32,911 bases of DNA from JAEUIT01 sp034439815. Lineage in GTDB: Bacteria; Planctomycetota; Phycisphaerae; Phycisphaerales; SM1A02. Of the stretch, positions 16,435 through 24,035 are shown piece by piece. Where the stretch lies: contig JAWXBD010000081.1 of NCBI GenBank assembly GCA_034439815.1, positions 1 through 32,911 on the forward strand, read 5' to 3'. Under the pieces are notes generated by a model. The model searched no databases. It saw only the letters and a list, made by a program, of their open reading frames with translations, and was not told where the DNA came from. Made by a program: the position numbers and the translations under genes. Each line of letters opens with the position of its first letter. Within the stretch, counting starts at the first letter, position 1.

Positions 16435-18499
16435 CGCGACCTCCCGCGCGTCGTCCCAATCGCCGGGGCCGCGCACCCACGCGCGCATCGGGTGGTTCTC
16501 GTCGATTCGCGCCCAGCTGCTGGTGTGGTTTCTGCTCATCGCGATCATTCCGGTCGCCATCGTGACATGGCTTGCGTACGACACTTCCAGCGAAACGGTC
16601 CGCACCTTTGCGCTCGCCGCGGTGGAGGAGAGCGCCCGGTCGCGCGTCACAGCACTTGAGCGGTACGCAGGCGAACGCCTTCGCGCACTGTCGAGCGTTT
16701 CGCACGCACCGGGGTTTGTCGATGCGTCGTGGCAGCTCTCGACGGCGTTCAATGACGAGGGAGTCGTCAACGCGAATGCGTACAAACTGGCAATCGAGCG
16801 GAGGGGGAAGTTCCTCCGATCGTTTGAAGAATCATTCGGTGCAACCGAGATGCTGTTGATCGACGCGGATGGACGCATCATCTACAGCAGCCGGCAGCAG
16901 AGCCTGCGGGGCAGCAGCATGCGCGACCCGCTGTGGCGTGACTCGACGGTCGCCGCCGCGTTTGCATCGGCTGTGCGCGTCGCTGAGCCGAGCATCGCTG
17001 CGGCCGATGAGCCGCGCGCCGGTCGTTCGCCCGGTTCCTGGGCGGTCGGTCCCGTCCTCGACGGGGGGAAAGTCGTCAGTGTGATTGCGATCGAGTTGCC
17101 GCAGCGCGAGCTCGAGTCCATCATGAGTGACCGCGCTGGGCTCGGTGAGATGGGTGACGTGATTATCGCGGCCCGCCTCGGCGATCGTCTGACGTCTGTC
17201 GGTCCGATGCGCGGACAGCCCGATGCGGCGCATCGCGCGTCCATTGCGCCCGGCAGCGCGCTGGCCGAACGGCTCGATGCCGCTCGTGACGGTCGCGACG
17301 GCGTCGGACCTTCGTACAGCATCGACGGCGACCCCGTGCTCGCGGCGTGGACGTTCGTGCCCAGTTTCGGATGGTCGCTCACCGTCGAGCAGTCAGTGGT
17401 CGAAGCATTCGCGCCGGTGCAGCGGCTGCGCGATGGCGCGATGATCACGCTCGCGGCAATCCTTCTCAATGTCGCCGGCATTGCGATCCTGCGGGCCAAG
17501 ACGTTCTCGAAGCCGCTCGGCGACGCCGTGGCTGCAACACGGCGCATCGCCGAGGGAAATCTCACGACCGCGCCCGCCGTTGTCGGCCGAGGTGAGACGC
17601 GCGCGCTGTTGAGTGCGATTCGCGATACGAATGAAGATCTCGCGGCGCTGCTGAGCCGGATCAGGAGCGCGGCAGGACAGATCGTCGCATCGAGCGGAAG
17701 TGTGCGCGGAGTTGCGAAGCAGCAGGATCAAATGGCTCGGGACTTCGCAAGTTCATCGGCCCAGATCGCTGCAGCGACGAATCAGATGAGTGCCACCGCG
17801 AAGGAGCTGTCCGCAACTGTCGTCGGGCTCGCACGCGCCGCCGACATGGCCGCATCTACAGCAGCAAGCGGGCGCTCGGCGCTCGTCGAACTCGGTCAGC
17901 AGATGGCGAAGCTCGACGTCGGCGGACGCGGTGTTTCGACGCGGCTCGCGGCGATCCGTGAAAAGGCGGCGCGGATCGACACGATGGTCGGCGCTATCAC
18001 GAAGGTCGCGAATCAGACGAATCTGCTTGCTGTCAACGCAGCCATCGAAGCGGAAAAGGCAGGCCTCGCAGGTCAAGGTTTTCAAGTCGTCGCGCGCGAG
18101 ATTGATCGCCTCGCGACGCAGACCGCTGCGAACGTGCTTGAGATTGAAGAGGTCGTCGTGGCCGTGCAGCAGGCGGTGACAGAGGGCACGTTGGAGATCG
18201 GCCAATTCACAGCGACGGTGGGAGAAGGCTGCGGCACCGCCGACGCAGTGGCGACGCAGATGGGGCAGATCATCCGCCAGGCCGAGGAGTTGCGTGCCGA
18301 ATTCGGCCAAGTCGCGCACGCGGTTGCCGCACAGAGTGAAGGGGTCGCGCAGGTGAACGAAGCGATGTCCCGCCTCGTGTCGGGCGCCCGGCAGACTGCG
18401 GATGCGGTTGAACGGAGTTCCGTCGCGAGCGTGGAGCTGGAGGGCGCCGCGCGGACACTGGAGACCGAAGTCGCGCGATTCCAGCTGCCGTCCACGTGA
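16427..18499 (+). CDS. Methyl-accepting chemotaxis protein, WspA-like signalling tip
   Basis: 690 residues. TM1 is near 30-50, a periplasmic sensor of about 285 residues follows (size and strand pattern fit dCache), TM2 is near 337-357, then HAMP (KPLGDAVAATRRIAEGNL) and a long signalling coiled coil. The tip NLLAVNAAIEAEKAGLAGQGFQVVAREIDRLATQTA differs from the usual motility tip (AAIEAARAGE) and resembles WspA, the receptor for surface sensing and c-di-GMP control in Pseudomonas. There is no CheR-docking pentapeptide at the C-terminus. ATG 16427 is chosen because GAGG at 16414-16417 precedes it by 9 nt; ATG 16412 lacks a site. Its start overlaps the binding-protein stop, so the two are translationally coupled. 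No CheA or CheW is in the window. Confidence 0.88.
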   Translation: MSDATSRASSQSPGPRTHARIGWFSSIRAQLLVWFLLIAIIPVAIVTWLAYDTSSETVRTFALAAVEESARSRVTALERYAGERLRALSSVSHAPGFVDASWQLSTAFNDEGVVNANAYKLAIERRGKFLRSFEESFGATEMLLIDADGRIIYSSRQQSLRGSSMRDPLWRDSTVAAAFASAVRVAEPSIAAADEPRAGRSPGSWAVGPVLDGGKVVSVIAIELPQRELESIMSDRAGLGEMGDVIIAARLGDRLTSVGPMRGQPDAAHRASIAPGSALAERLDAARDGRDGVGPSYSIDGDPVLAAWTFVPSFGWSLTVEQSVVEAFAPVQRLRDGAMITLAAILLNVAGIAILRAKTFSKPLGDAVAATRRIAEGNLTTAPAVVGRGETRALLSAIRDTNEDLAALLSRIRSAAGQIVASSGSVRGVAKQQDQMARDFASSSAQIAAATNQMSATAKELSATVVGLARAADMAASTAASGRSALVELGQQMAKLDVGGRGVSTRLAAIREKAARIDTMVGAITKVANQTNLLAVNAAIEAEKAGLAGQGFQVVAREIDRLATQTAANVLEIEEVVVAVQQAVTEGTLEIGQFTATVGEGCGTADAVATQMGQIIRQAEELRAEFGQVAHAVAAQSEGVAQVNEAMSRLVSGARQTADAVERSSVASVELEGAARTLETEVARFQLPST

Positions 18500-18512
18500 G
18501 CGCAGAGCCAAT

Positions 18513-18518
18513 TACACT
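18513..18518 (+). promoter_or_regulatory. -10-like TACACT 6 nt before dut
   Basis: TACACT ends 6 nt before GTG 18525. The 25-bp gap to the chemoreceptor gene has no Shine-Dalgarno, so dut is a strong candidate for a leaderless transcript independent of the upstream pair. Confidence 0.45.
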
Positions 18519-18524
18519 GTCGGC

Positions 18525-19001
18525 GTGACACGTCTTCCAATCCGATTTCGTCGGCTCTCCGAGCGCGCTGATCTTCCGTCGTATCAGACGGAGCACGCGG
18601 CCGGCATGGACCTGTCCGCGTGTCTCGACGCGGCACTGACCTTGCAGCCCGGGGACATCGCGCTCGTGCCGTGCGGGTTCGCGATGGCCGTTCCGCATGG
18701 ATTCGAAGCACAGGTGAGGCCGCGAAGCGGGCTCGGTGCGAAGCACGGCATCTCGATGCCGAACACGCCGGGAACGATCGACTCCGATTATCGAGGCGAG
18801 GTGAAAGTGCCGCTGATTAATTTGGGCCGTCACCCATTCGTCGTCGAGCACGGGATGCGCATCGCACAGATGGTCATCGCCCGTGTCGAGCGTGCAGAGA
18901 TCGTGGAGGTGGTCGAACTCGACGAGACATCACGGGGGGCAGGCGGATTCGGATCGACAGGTGTCGGCAGCATGCCGCCCGTACAATCGCGACCCTTATG
19001 A
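18525..19001 (+). CDS. dut: dUTP diphosphatase (dUTPase)
   Basis: It hydrolyses dUTP to dUMP and pyrophosphate, keeping uracil out of DNA and feeding dTMP synthesis. The 158-residue chain is the normal trimeric dUTPase length and shows all five conserved motifs: AAGMDLSA (1), RPRSGLGAKHGI (2), PGTIDSDYRGEVKV with the catalytic Asp and the uracil-binding strand (3), RIAQMVI (4) and the flexible P-loop-like tail RGAGGFGSTG (5). GTG 18525 is the start that matches the family N-terminus (TRLPIRFRRL) and has a -10-like element 6 nt upstream. The stop overlaps the start of the aminotransferase gene as ATGA. Confidence 0.96.
   Translation: MTRLPIRFRRLSERADLPSYQTEHAAGMDLSACLDAALTLQPGDIALVPCGFAMAVPHGFEAQVRPRSGLGAKHGISMPNTPGTIDSDYRGEVKVPLINLGRHPFVVEHGMRIAQMVIARVERAEIVEVVELDETSRGAGGFGSTGVGSMPPVQSRPL
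18982..18987 (+). promoter_or_regulatory. TACAAT 10 nt before the DegT-family gene
   Basis: This near-consensus -10 hexamer lies inside the end of dut, 10 nt before ATG 18998. It may be an internal promoter giving the aminotransferase a transcript separate from dut. The spacing is longer than at the other candidates. Confidence 0.25.
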
Positions 19002-20221
19002 CCAGCCTCCAGACCGGTTCTGCCGCGCAGCCCTCTCCCGACGCACACCAGATTGTCGTCCCTCTGCTCGATCTCAAAGCGCAGTACGCAACGATCAGGG
19101 ACGAGATCGAACCGGTGGTGCGCGAGGTCATCGAGAGCCAGTACTTCATCGGCGGTCCGAAGGTCGATCAGATTGAGCGCGAGATCGCCGCGTACTGCCG
19201 GGCCGGACACGCGGTCGGCTGCGCCAACGGGTCGGACGCGATCGTGCTGGCGCTGCAGGCGCTCGACATTGGTGCCGGCGATGCGGTGATCTGTCCGTCG
19301 TACACGTTCTTCGCCACCGCCGGCGCGGTCCACCGTCTCGGCGCCAGGCCGATATTCGTCGACATGGATCCGACGACGTACAACATCTGCCCCGAATCGA
19401 CGCGCGCCGCGTTCCAGTGTCATGCGGGCGTGAAGGCCATTCTGCCGGTGCATCTGTTCGGTCAGGCGGCCGATCTCGACGCGATGCTCGCGATCGGCCG
19501 CGAGAAGGGTGTGTCCGTCATCGAGGATGCTGCGCAGGCGATCGGTACCGAGGACATCCACGGCACGCGCGTCGGATCGCGCGGCGCGATCACGACGTTC
19601 TCATTCTTTCCGAGCAAGAACCTCGGCGGATTCGGCGACGGCGGCGTCGTCACGACGAACGACAAGACGCTGGCCGAGCGAATCAAGCGGCTGCGCAACC
19701 ATGGCATGGAGCCAAAGTATTACCACGACGAGATCGGCATGAATTCACGGCTCGACGCGCTGCAGGCAGCGGTGCTGAGCGTGAAGCTGCGGCATCTCGA
19801 TTCGTGGAGCGCGGGGCGTCAGCGCAATGCCGCGTTCTACGACGCGCAGTTCGCCGAGGCCGGCGCCCGCACGAGCGCTACGCCGATCGCTGCCGGCGGC
19901 TTTCCGCTTCGCACGCCGCATCCCACTCCGCGCGGCGCGCGGCACATCTACAACCAGTACGTCGTTCGCGTTCCGGCGGCGATCAGGGACCGCGTGCGCG
20001 ATGAGCTGACGAAGCGCTCCGTCGGAACCGAGATCTACTACCCCGTCGCGCTGCATCAGCAGAAATGCTTCGCGTCGCTCGGATACCGCGACGGTTCGTT
20101 GCCGCAGAGCGAACTCGCGGCCAAGGAAACCATCGCGCTGCCGATCTATGCGGATCTCACGCCCAAGCAGCTCGCATGGGTTGCGACGAGTGTGATCGAC
20201 GTCGTGCGCAACCTCGCGTGA
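18998..20221 (+). CDS. DegT/DnrJ/EryC1/StrS family aminotransferase
   Basis: A PLP-dependent enzyme of 407 residues, usually transferring an amino group from glutamate to a keto-sugar nucleotide for cell-surface glycans. Signatures: VPLLDLKAQYATI at the N-terminus, FIGGPKVDQIEREIAAY, GCANGSDAIVLALQAL for the PLP phosphate, VIEDAAQAIG with the ring-contacting Asp, and FSFFPSKNLGGFGDGG with the Schiff-base Lys207. A later HIYNQYVVR is also typical. ATG 18998 overlaps the dut stop by 4 nt. No nucleotide-sugar or glycosyltransferase genes lie nearby, so the substrate cannot be named. The gene ends 4 bp from the convergent DapA-like gene. Confidence 0.92.
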   Translation: MTSLQTGSAAQPSPDAHQIVVPLLDLKAQYATIRDEIEPVVREVIESQYFIGGPKVDQIEREIAAYCRAGHAVGCANGSDAIVLALQALDIGAGDAVICPSYTFFATAGAVHRLGARPIFVDMDPTTYNICPESTRAAFQCHAGVKAILPVHLFGQAADLDAMLAIGREKGVSVIEDAAQAIGTEDIHGTRVGSRGAITTFSFFPSKNLGGFGDGGVVTTNDKTLAERIKRLRNHGMEPKYYHDEIGMNSRLDALQAAVLSVKLRHLDSWSAGRQRNAAFYDAQFAEAGARTSATPIAAGGFPLRTPHPTPRGARHIYNQYVVRVPAAIRDRVRDELTKRSVGTEIYYPVALHQQKCFASLGYRDGSLPQSELAAKETIALPIYADLTPKQLAWVATSVIDVVRNLA

Positions 20222-20225
20222 CCCG

Positions 20226-21128
20226 TCAGGGGCGCTGACGCAGCGCATGACCGATGACGGCGATGGCCGCGGCGCGCTCTTCGCCGATCAGGCAGCAGCG
20301 CGGCGGCCGGACGCGCTCGGTGCCCGTCTGCGCCTGCGCGAGCTTGATGAGCTGCACGAATTTTGGTCCGGTGTCGAGCCGCAGCAGCGGCAGAAACCAT
20401 TGATAGAGTTCGTTCGTCGCGCGCGGATCACCCCCCGAGCGCTCACGCAGCGCGGACTCATACAGGGCGACCGACTCTTCCGGCAGCGCGTTCACGAGCC
20501 CCGCGATCCAACCGTCGGTGCCCATGCGCACCCCTTCGACGATGCAGTCATCGAGTCCGACAAAGATGCGGAGTCGATCGGCGCAGACCCCGCGCGTCGC
20601 GATGACGCGCCGCGCGTCGCCGCTGGAGTCCTTGACCGCGTGAAGATTCGCGTGGCGGCCGGCAAGTTCGAGCGCGTTCACCGGCGTGAAATCCACGCCG
20701 TATGCGGAAGGATTGTTGTACAGCATGCAGGAGAGCGCCGTCGCCTCCATGATCGCGCTGACGTGTTCGCGGGTCTCGATCCAGTCACCGCGATACACAT
20801 ACGGGGGCAGCACCATGAGACCCTGGCAGCCCGTCGATTCCGCAGTCCGCGCCAGCGCGACCGCTTCGCGCGTAGACGCGCTGGCGATCGCCGCGACGAC
20901 GGGTCGGCGACCGCCCGTTGCAGCAACGCAGGTCTTCCAGAGTTCACGCCTTTCCTCCGGCGTGAGGGACGCGCCTTCACCGAGGGAACCCGGCGTCACG
21001 ATCGCCGTGCAGCCGGCATCGAGCATGCGCCCGACAAGGTGCCCGACAGCGCGATGATCGATGCTGTCGTCATCCTTGAACGGGGTAGTGATCGCGGGCA
21101 TGACGCCGGCCCAGTCGCTCATCTGCAT
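20226..21128 (-). CDS. DapA-superfamily lyase/deaminase, probably of hydroxyproline catabolism
   Basis: 300 residues forming a class I (Schiff-base) TIM barrel. The Schiff-base Lys166 is in HAVKDSSGD and the partner Tyr137 in LYNNPSAYG. The canonical DapA GTTGE loop reads GSLGE, so the second Thr of the lysine-pathway enzyme is missing and true dihydrodipicolinate synthase is unlikely. The gene lies 21 bp downstream of a proline racemase/4-hydroxyproline epimerase gene. In known hydroxyproline operons this pair includes pyrroline-4-hydroxy-2-carboxylate deaminase, which makes 2-oxoglutarate semialdehyde; that is the best guess here. The oxidase and dehydrogenase of that route are not in the window. 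ATG 21128 has GAGG 10 nt upstream; ATG 21122 is an alternative. Confidence 0.82.
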   Translation of the reverse strand: MQMSDWAGVMPAITTPFKDDDSIDHRAVGHLVGRMLDAGCTAIVTPGSLGEGASLTPEERRELWKTCVAATGGRRPVVAAIASASTREAVALARTAESTGCQGLMVLPPYVYRGDWIETREHVSAIMEATALSCMLYNNPSAYGVDFTPVNALELAGRHANLHAVKDSSGDARRVIATRGVCADRLRIFVGLDDCIVEGVRMGTDGWIAGLVNALPEESVALYESALRERSGGDPRATNELYQWFLPLLRLDTGPKFVQLIKLAQAQTGTERVRPPRCCLIGEERAAAIAVIGHALRQRP

Positions 21129-21149
21129 GATGAATCTGCCTCAAGCCCT

Positions 21150-22142
21150 TCAGCATTCCGCCAGTTCGGCCCAGCCGCTCGATCGCGCAGGGTCGTCAGG
21201 ATCGGCGAGTATTGTCGCTTCCGCCGTGATCCATGCGCGGCCGCGAATGGTGGGGCTGATGTTGTCACCACGCCCTGCTTCCGTGCGGTACCACGCGTCG
21301 AATCGCGAGCCGATCACCGACTCCTGCCGCCAGATCTGTCCCGGCGCGAGTCGCCGGTCGGCGGCGAGGCAGGCGAGCTTCGCGCTTGTGCCCGTACCGC
21401 ATGGTGAACGGTCGAAGGCGCCGTTGGGGCACAGCACGAAGTTGCGGCTGTCCGCGTCGCGTGCGACCGGTCTGCCAAAGAGTGCGATGTGATCGATGAT
21501 CGCGCCGCCGGCACCGCGCACACCTTCGCGCTCCAGCGCCTTGCTGATCGCAACGGTGTGTGCAAGCTGAATATCAGCGCGGGCAAGGTCGAGATTACGG
21601 TCTTCATCAACGATGAAGAACCAGTTGCCGCCCCACGCGACATCGCCGCGCACGGTGCGCGAACCGAGGTTCACTTCGATTCCGGCGCGATGACGATACG
21701 CCTCGATATTGTCCACTTCGATGCGGCCATCGTCGCGAATGCGCACAGTGACGGAGCCGACAAGCGTCTCGAGCTGGTGGGCGCCGAACGGAAGGCGATC
21801 AAGGTATCTCAGCGTGGCTGCAAGGCCGATCGTCCCATGACCGCACATGCCCAGCGCGCCGGCACTGTTGAAGAACACGACGCCCGCAGCGTGATCGGGA
21901 CGCGTCGGCTTGCAGAGAACTGCGCCGACCGCGGCCGTTGCGGCGCGAGGTTCGGCGACGAGTGCGAGGAACTCGGCCGGCACCGACAAGGTACCGTCGT
22001 TCGCTCGCCACAGCTGCAAAAGATCAGCGACCGTGCGCCCCGCGAAGGGCGCACGGTCGTCGAGAAATACGCGAGTAGGCTCGCCTTCGGTGTGGCTGTC
22101 GATGACGCGGAAGCGTTCCAAGAGCGACCAGATGCCTGTCAC
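21150..22142 (-). CDS. Proline racemase family protein, probable 4-hydroxyproline 2-epimerase
   Basis: A cofactor-independent racemase/epimerase of 330 residues, the normal family length. Both catalytic thiols are present: Cys100 in LGMCGHGTIG and Cys248 in SPCGTGTSAK. The two-Cys form indicates racemase or epimerase activity, as opposed to trans-3-hydroxyproline dehydratases in which the second Cys is Thr. Other signatures are IDSHTEGEPTRV at the start and WGGNWFFIV. The neighbouring DapA-like gene points to trans-4-hydroxy-L-proline as substrate, to be converted to the cis-D form. The GTG start at 22142 forms a GTGA overlap with the stop of the upstream membrane-protein gene; an ATG further upstream would add a non-conserved tail. 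Confidence 0.88.
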   Translation of the reverse strand: MTGIWSLLERFRVIDSHTEGEPTRVFLDDRAPFAGRTVADLLQLWRANDGTLSVPAEFLALVAEPRAATAAVGAVLCKPTRPDHAAGVVFFNSAGALGMCGHGTIGLAATLRYLDRLPFGAHQLETLVGSVTVRIRDDGRIEVDNIEAYRHRAGIEVNLGSRTVRGDVAWGGNWFFIVDEDRNLDLARADIQLAHTVAISKALEREGVRGAGGAIIDHIALFGRPVARDADSRNFVLCPNGAFDRSPCGTGTSAKLACLAADRRLAPGQIWRQESVIGSRFDAWYRTEAGRGDNISPTIRGRAWITAEATILADPDDPARSSGWAELAEC

Positions 22143-22819
22143 GTGAGTTGCGGCTTCTTCTTGCCGAACAGTACGAGCACGCCGCCGATGACGCCAAACA
22201 GCAGGAACCCGATGCCGCCGCACACGATGCCGGCGAAGCCGCCCCCGAAACCCAACACGCCCTTGACCAGAGTTTCAAACTCAGTCTGGCTCATGTCAAG
22301 CCGGCGCACGAGAGTGGGCCCGCCAGAGGCAACGATGGTGTACGTGCCCGGCGTCTTCACTTCGGAGAATCCGAGCACGTGCAGCTGCTGTGTCCCATTC
22401 TCGAGCTGCACCGGCTGCATCTGAACTGGCTGCAGCGGAAGTTCGCTGCCCGATTCATCTTTCACGGTGATCACGGTGCCACCGGGCGGTGGGTAGGCGT
22501 ACTGCACGCCGTCTTGCTCGTCACTGCTCAGCGCGCCGACGACGAGCATGCCGCTCGAGTCAAAAGTAATGGTCGATTCGCCGGGCGAGACAAGGCCGGG
22601 AGTTTGCTTCAGCCTTGCAGCGATCTGCTGGCCCTGCGCTTTGAGGTTGTCCAGGCCCGATCGTAAGAAGAAGAAGCCGGTGATCGCGACGATCAGAAAA
22701 ATGCCCGCGAGCACCAGAAATACCACCGCGAGCGCGCCGCCATGATGAGGAGTACGAGGATGCAGCTTGCGGAGGCGTGCAAGACGAGCGGTTGGGCGGT
22801 GGAGCGCTGAGGTAGGCAT
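22139..22819 (-). CDS. Small two-TM membrane protein of unknown function
   Basis: 226 residues from ATG 22819. A basic n-region precedes TM1 (GALAVVFLVLAGIFLIVAITG, about 36-58). An extracytoplasmic stretch of about 120 residues with strand-like segments follows (TITFDSSGMLVVGAL, GGTVITVKDESG, TYTIVASGG). The C-terminal glycine-rich hydrophobic segment, about residues 190-220, ends with KKKPQLT. I do not recognise a family. Starts further upstream (ATG 22984) add a segment without protein-like character. Its stop overlaps the racemase start by 4 nt, which implies cotranscription with the hydroxyproline genes, but no functional link is evident. Confidence 0.7.
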   Translation of the reverse strand: MPTSALHRPTARLARLRKLHPRTPHHGGALAVVFLVLAGIFLIVAITGFFFLRSGLDNLKAQGQQIAARLKQTPGLVSPGESTITFDSSGMLVVGALSSDEQDGVQYAYPPPGGTVITVKDESGSELPLQPVQMQPVQLENGTQQLHVLGFSEVKTPGTYTIVASGGPTLVRRLDMSQTEFETLVKGVLGFGGGFAGIVCGGIGFLLFGVIGGVLVLFGKKKPQLT

Positions 22820-22988
22820 CAGTTCGTTCTCGAAGGGTGGAATGAGGGCGCTTCGGACGGTCTGCCCTTCGACGCAGTCTCTGATATTCAGGCAATAACA
22901 GCAAGTCAGTGAGCTGGCGATCGAAGGGACGATGAAGTAATTCACGGATGCGCGATCGGCAGTAGGTACGAATCGTTCAAGCATCCTT

Positions 22989-22994
22989 TAGCAT
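22989..22994 (+). promoter_or_regulatory. -10-like TAGCAT 6 nt before the M48 protease
   Basis: TAGCAT ends 6 nt before ATG 23001. GAGGA lies between hexamer and ATG, so a leadered start at ATG 23007 with a 7-nt spacing is the competing reading. Confidence 0.35.
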
Positions 22995-23000
22995 GAGGAC

Positions 23001-23858
23001 ATGCGAATGCGACTTCTTCCGATCTTTCGGCGCGGCGTTTCATCATCTCCCTTCCTGTTTATGAGCATCGTTCTGGCTTTGGTCGGAGGCTCGGGGCTCG
23101 GAGGATGCACCACGGTGAGCGGAACCGGGCGAACGCAGTTCAACTTCATGTCGAATGATCAGGAGATCGCGCTCGGTGCGGAGGCGTATCAGTCCGAGCT
23201 GGCCGGTGCGCCGCTCATCACGAGCGGGAGTCAGTGGGACATGGTGAAACGGGTTGTGGACAAGGTTTCAGCGTCAGCGGCACGGCTGCATCCTGAAGCG
23301 ACCGAGGGCTTCGCCTGGGAAGTCAAGCTCATCGACGATCCGAAGACAGTCAACGCGTGGGCGCTTCCGGGCGGCAAGATGGCCGTCTACACCGGCCTTC
23401 TCGGCGTCACCGCGAACGAGGCGCAGCTCGCCGCTGTCGTGGGCCACGAGTGTTCGCACGCGATCGCGCGGCATGGTGGCGAGCGGATGAGTCAGCAGTC
23501 CGCTGCCCAGATTCTCGCGCAAGGCCTCGGTGCCGGACTGTCGTTCAGCAGCATGAGTCCGGGCGTGCAGCAGGCGACGATGGCCGCGTTCGGCGCCGGC
23601 GCGCAGTATGGCGTCCTGCTTCCATTCAGCCGCAATCAGGAGAGCGAAGCCGACGAGATCGGACTGTTCATCGCGGCCGACGCCGGCTACGACCCGCGGG
23701 AGGCGGTGGAACTCTGGAAGCGCATGGGCGCAGCCGGGGGCGACAAGCCGCCTGAGTGGCTCTCGACGCACCCGTCGGACGACACGCGGATCGCGCGGTT
23801 GAACGCGCTGATGCCCAAGGCGATGGAGATCTGGATTTTGCGCGGCGGGCAGCCCTGA
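23001..23858 (+). CDS. M48-family metalloprotease, predicted lipoprotein
   Basis: A zinc protease of 285 residues. The N-terminus has arginines, a hydrophobic core and the lipobox LGGC (Cys36; Cys34 if translation starts at 23007), so it should be lipid-anchored and face the periplasm. The catalytic site is HECSH in VVGHECSHAIARHGGERM. The third ligand Glu lies in NQESEADEIG. The C-terminal part (PPEWLSTHPSDDTRIARL) is typical of LoiP/Oma1-like M48 proteases that degrade misfolded envelope proteins. ATG 23001 lies 6 nt after a -10-like hexamer. The gene is divergent from the membrane-protein gene; the men operon follows after 148 bp. Confidence 0.93.
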   Translation: MRMRLLPIFRRGVSSSPFLFMSIVLALVGGSGLGGCTTVSGTGRTQFNFMSNDQEIALGAEAYQSELAGAPLITSGSQWDMVKRVVDKVSASAARLHPEATEGFAWEVKLIDDPKTVNAWALPGGKMAVYTGLLGVTANEAQLAAVVGHECSHAIARHGGERMSQQSAAQILAQGLGAGLSFSSMSPGVQQATMAAFGAGAQYGVLLPFSRNQESEADEIGLFIAADAGYDPREAVELWKRMGAAGGDKPPEWLSTHPSDDTRIARLNALMPKAMEIWILRGGQP

Positions 23859-23884
23859 CTGCGGACGCGGCCCGCGCGTGGGCG

Positions 23885-23913
23885 TGGACGCTGCAGAGCA
23901 CGACCGTTACACT
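23885..23913 (+). promoter_or_regulatory. Candidate promoter of the men operon (TGGACG-17-TACACT)
   Basis: TGGACG at 23885-23890 and TACACT at 23908-23913 are spaced by 17 bases, each agreeing with the sigma-70 consensus at four of six positions. It lies between the M48 gene and menF. TACACT ends 8 nt before GTG 23922, the first codon of a short ORF in front of menF. Confidence 0.4.
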
Positions 23914-23921
23914 TCGAACGC

Positions 23922-24035
23922 GTGAATTCGCTGGTTCCGGTGCTGCGGGCGCATCCGCCGCTGCTGCTGTGCCCGCTGTCGGCTCACTTCCCGCTGTCGG
24001 CATTTCATGACGCCGCCGTCCTCCCGAACGCCTGA
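23922..24035 (+). CDS. Putative 37-residue leader ORF overlapping the menF start
   Basis: GTG 23922 opens a 37-residue frame that ends with TGA at 24033-24035, overlapping menF (ATG 24007) by 29 nt in another frame. A -10-like TACACT lies 8 nt before the GTG, the leaderless geometry seen elsewhere in the window, whereas menF ATG 24007 has no Shine-Dalgarno. The product is rich in Leu, Pro and His and resembles nothing I know. It may deliver ribosomes to menF by termination-reinitiation, or be a chance frame. Confidence 0.25.
   Translation: MNSLVPVLRAHPPLLLCPLSAHFPLSAFHDAAVLPNA

Noticed and set aside
20232..20246. GCGCT/AGCGC hairpin between the convergent DegT and DapA-like genes
   Set aside because: Only 5 bp of stem, inside the DapA-like coding end, with no T-run on either side.
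20226..21128. Calling the DapA-like gene a true lysine-pathway dapA
   Set aside because: The second Thr of the GTTGE loop is missing and the gene is paired with a proline racemase-family gene.
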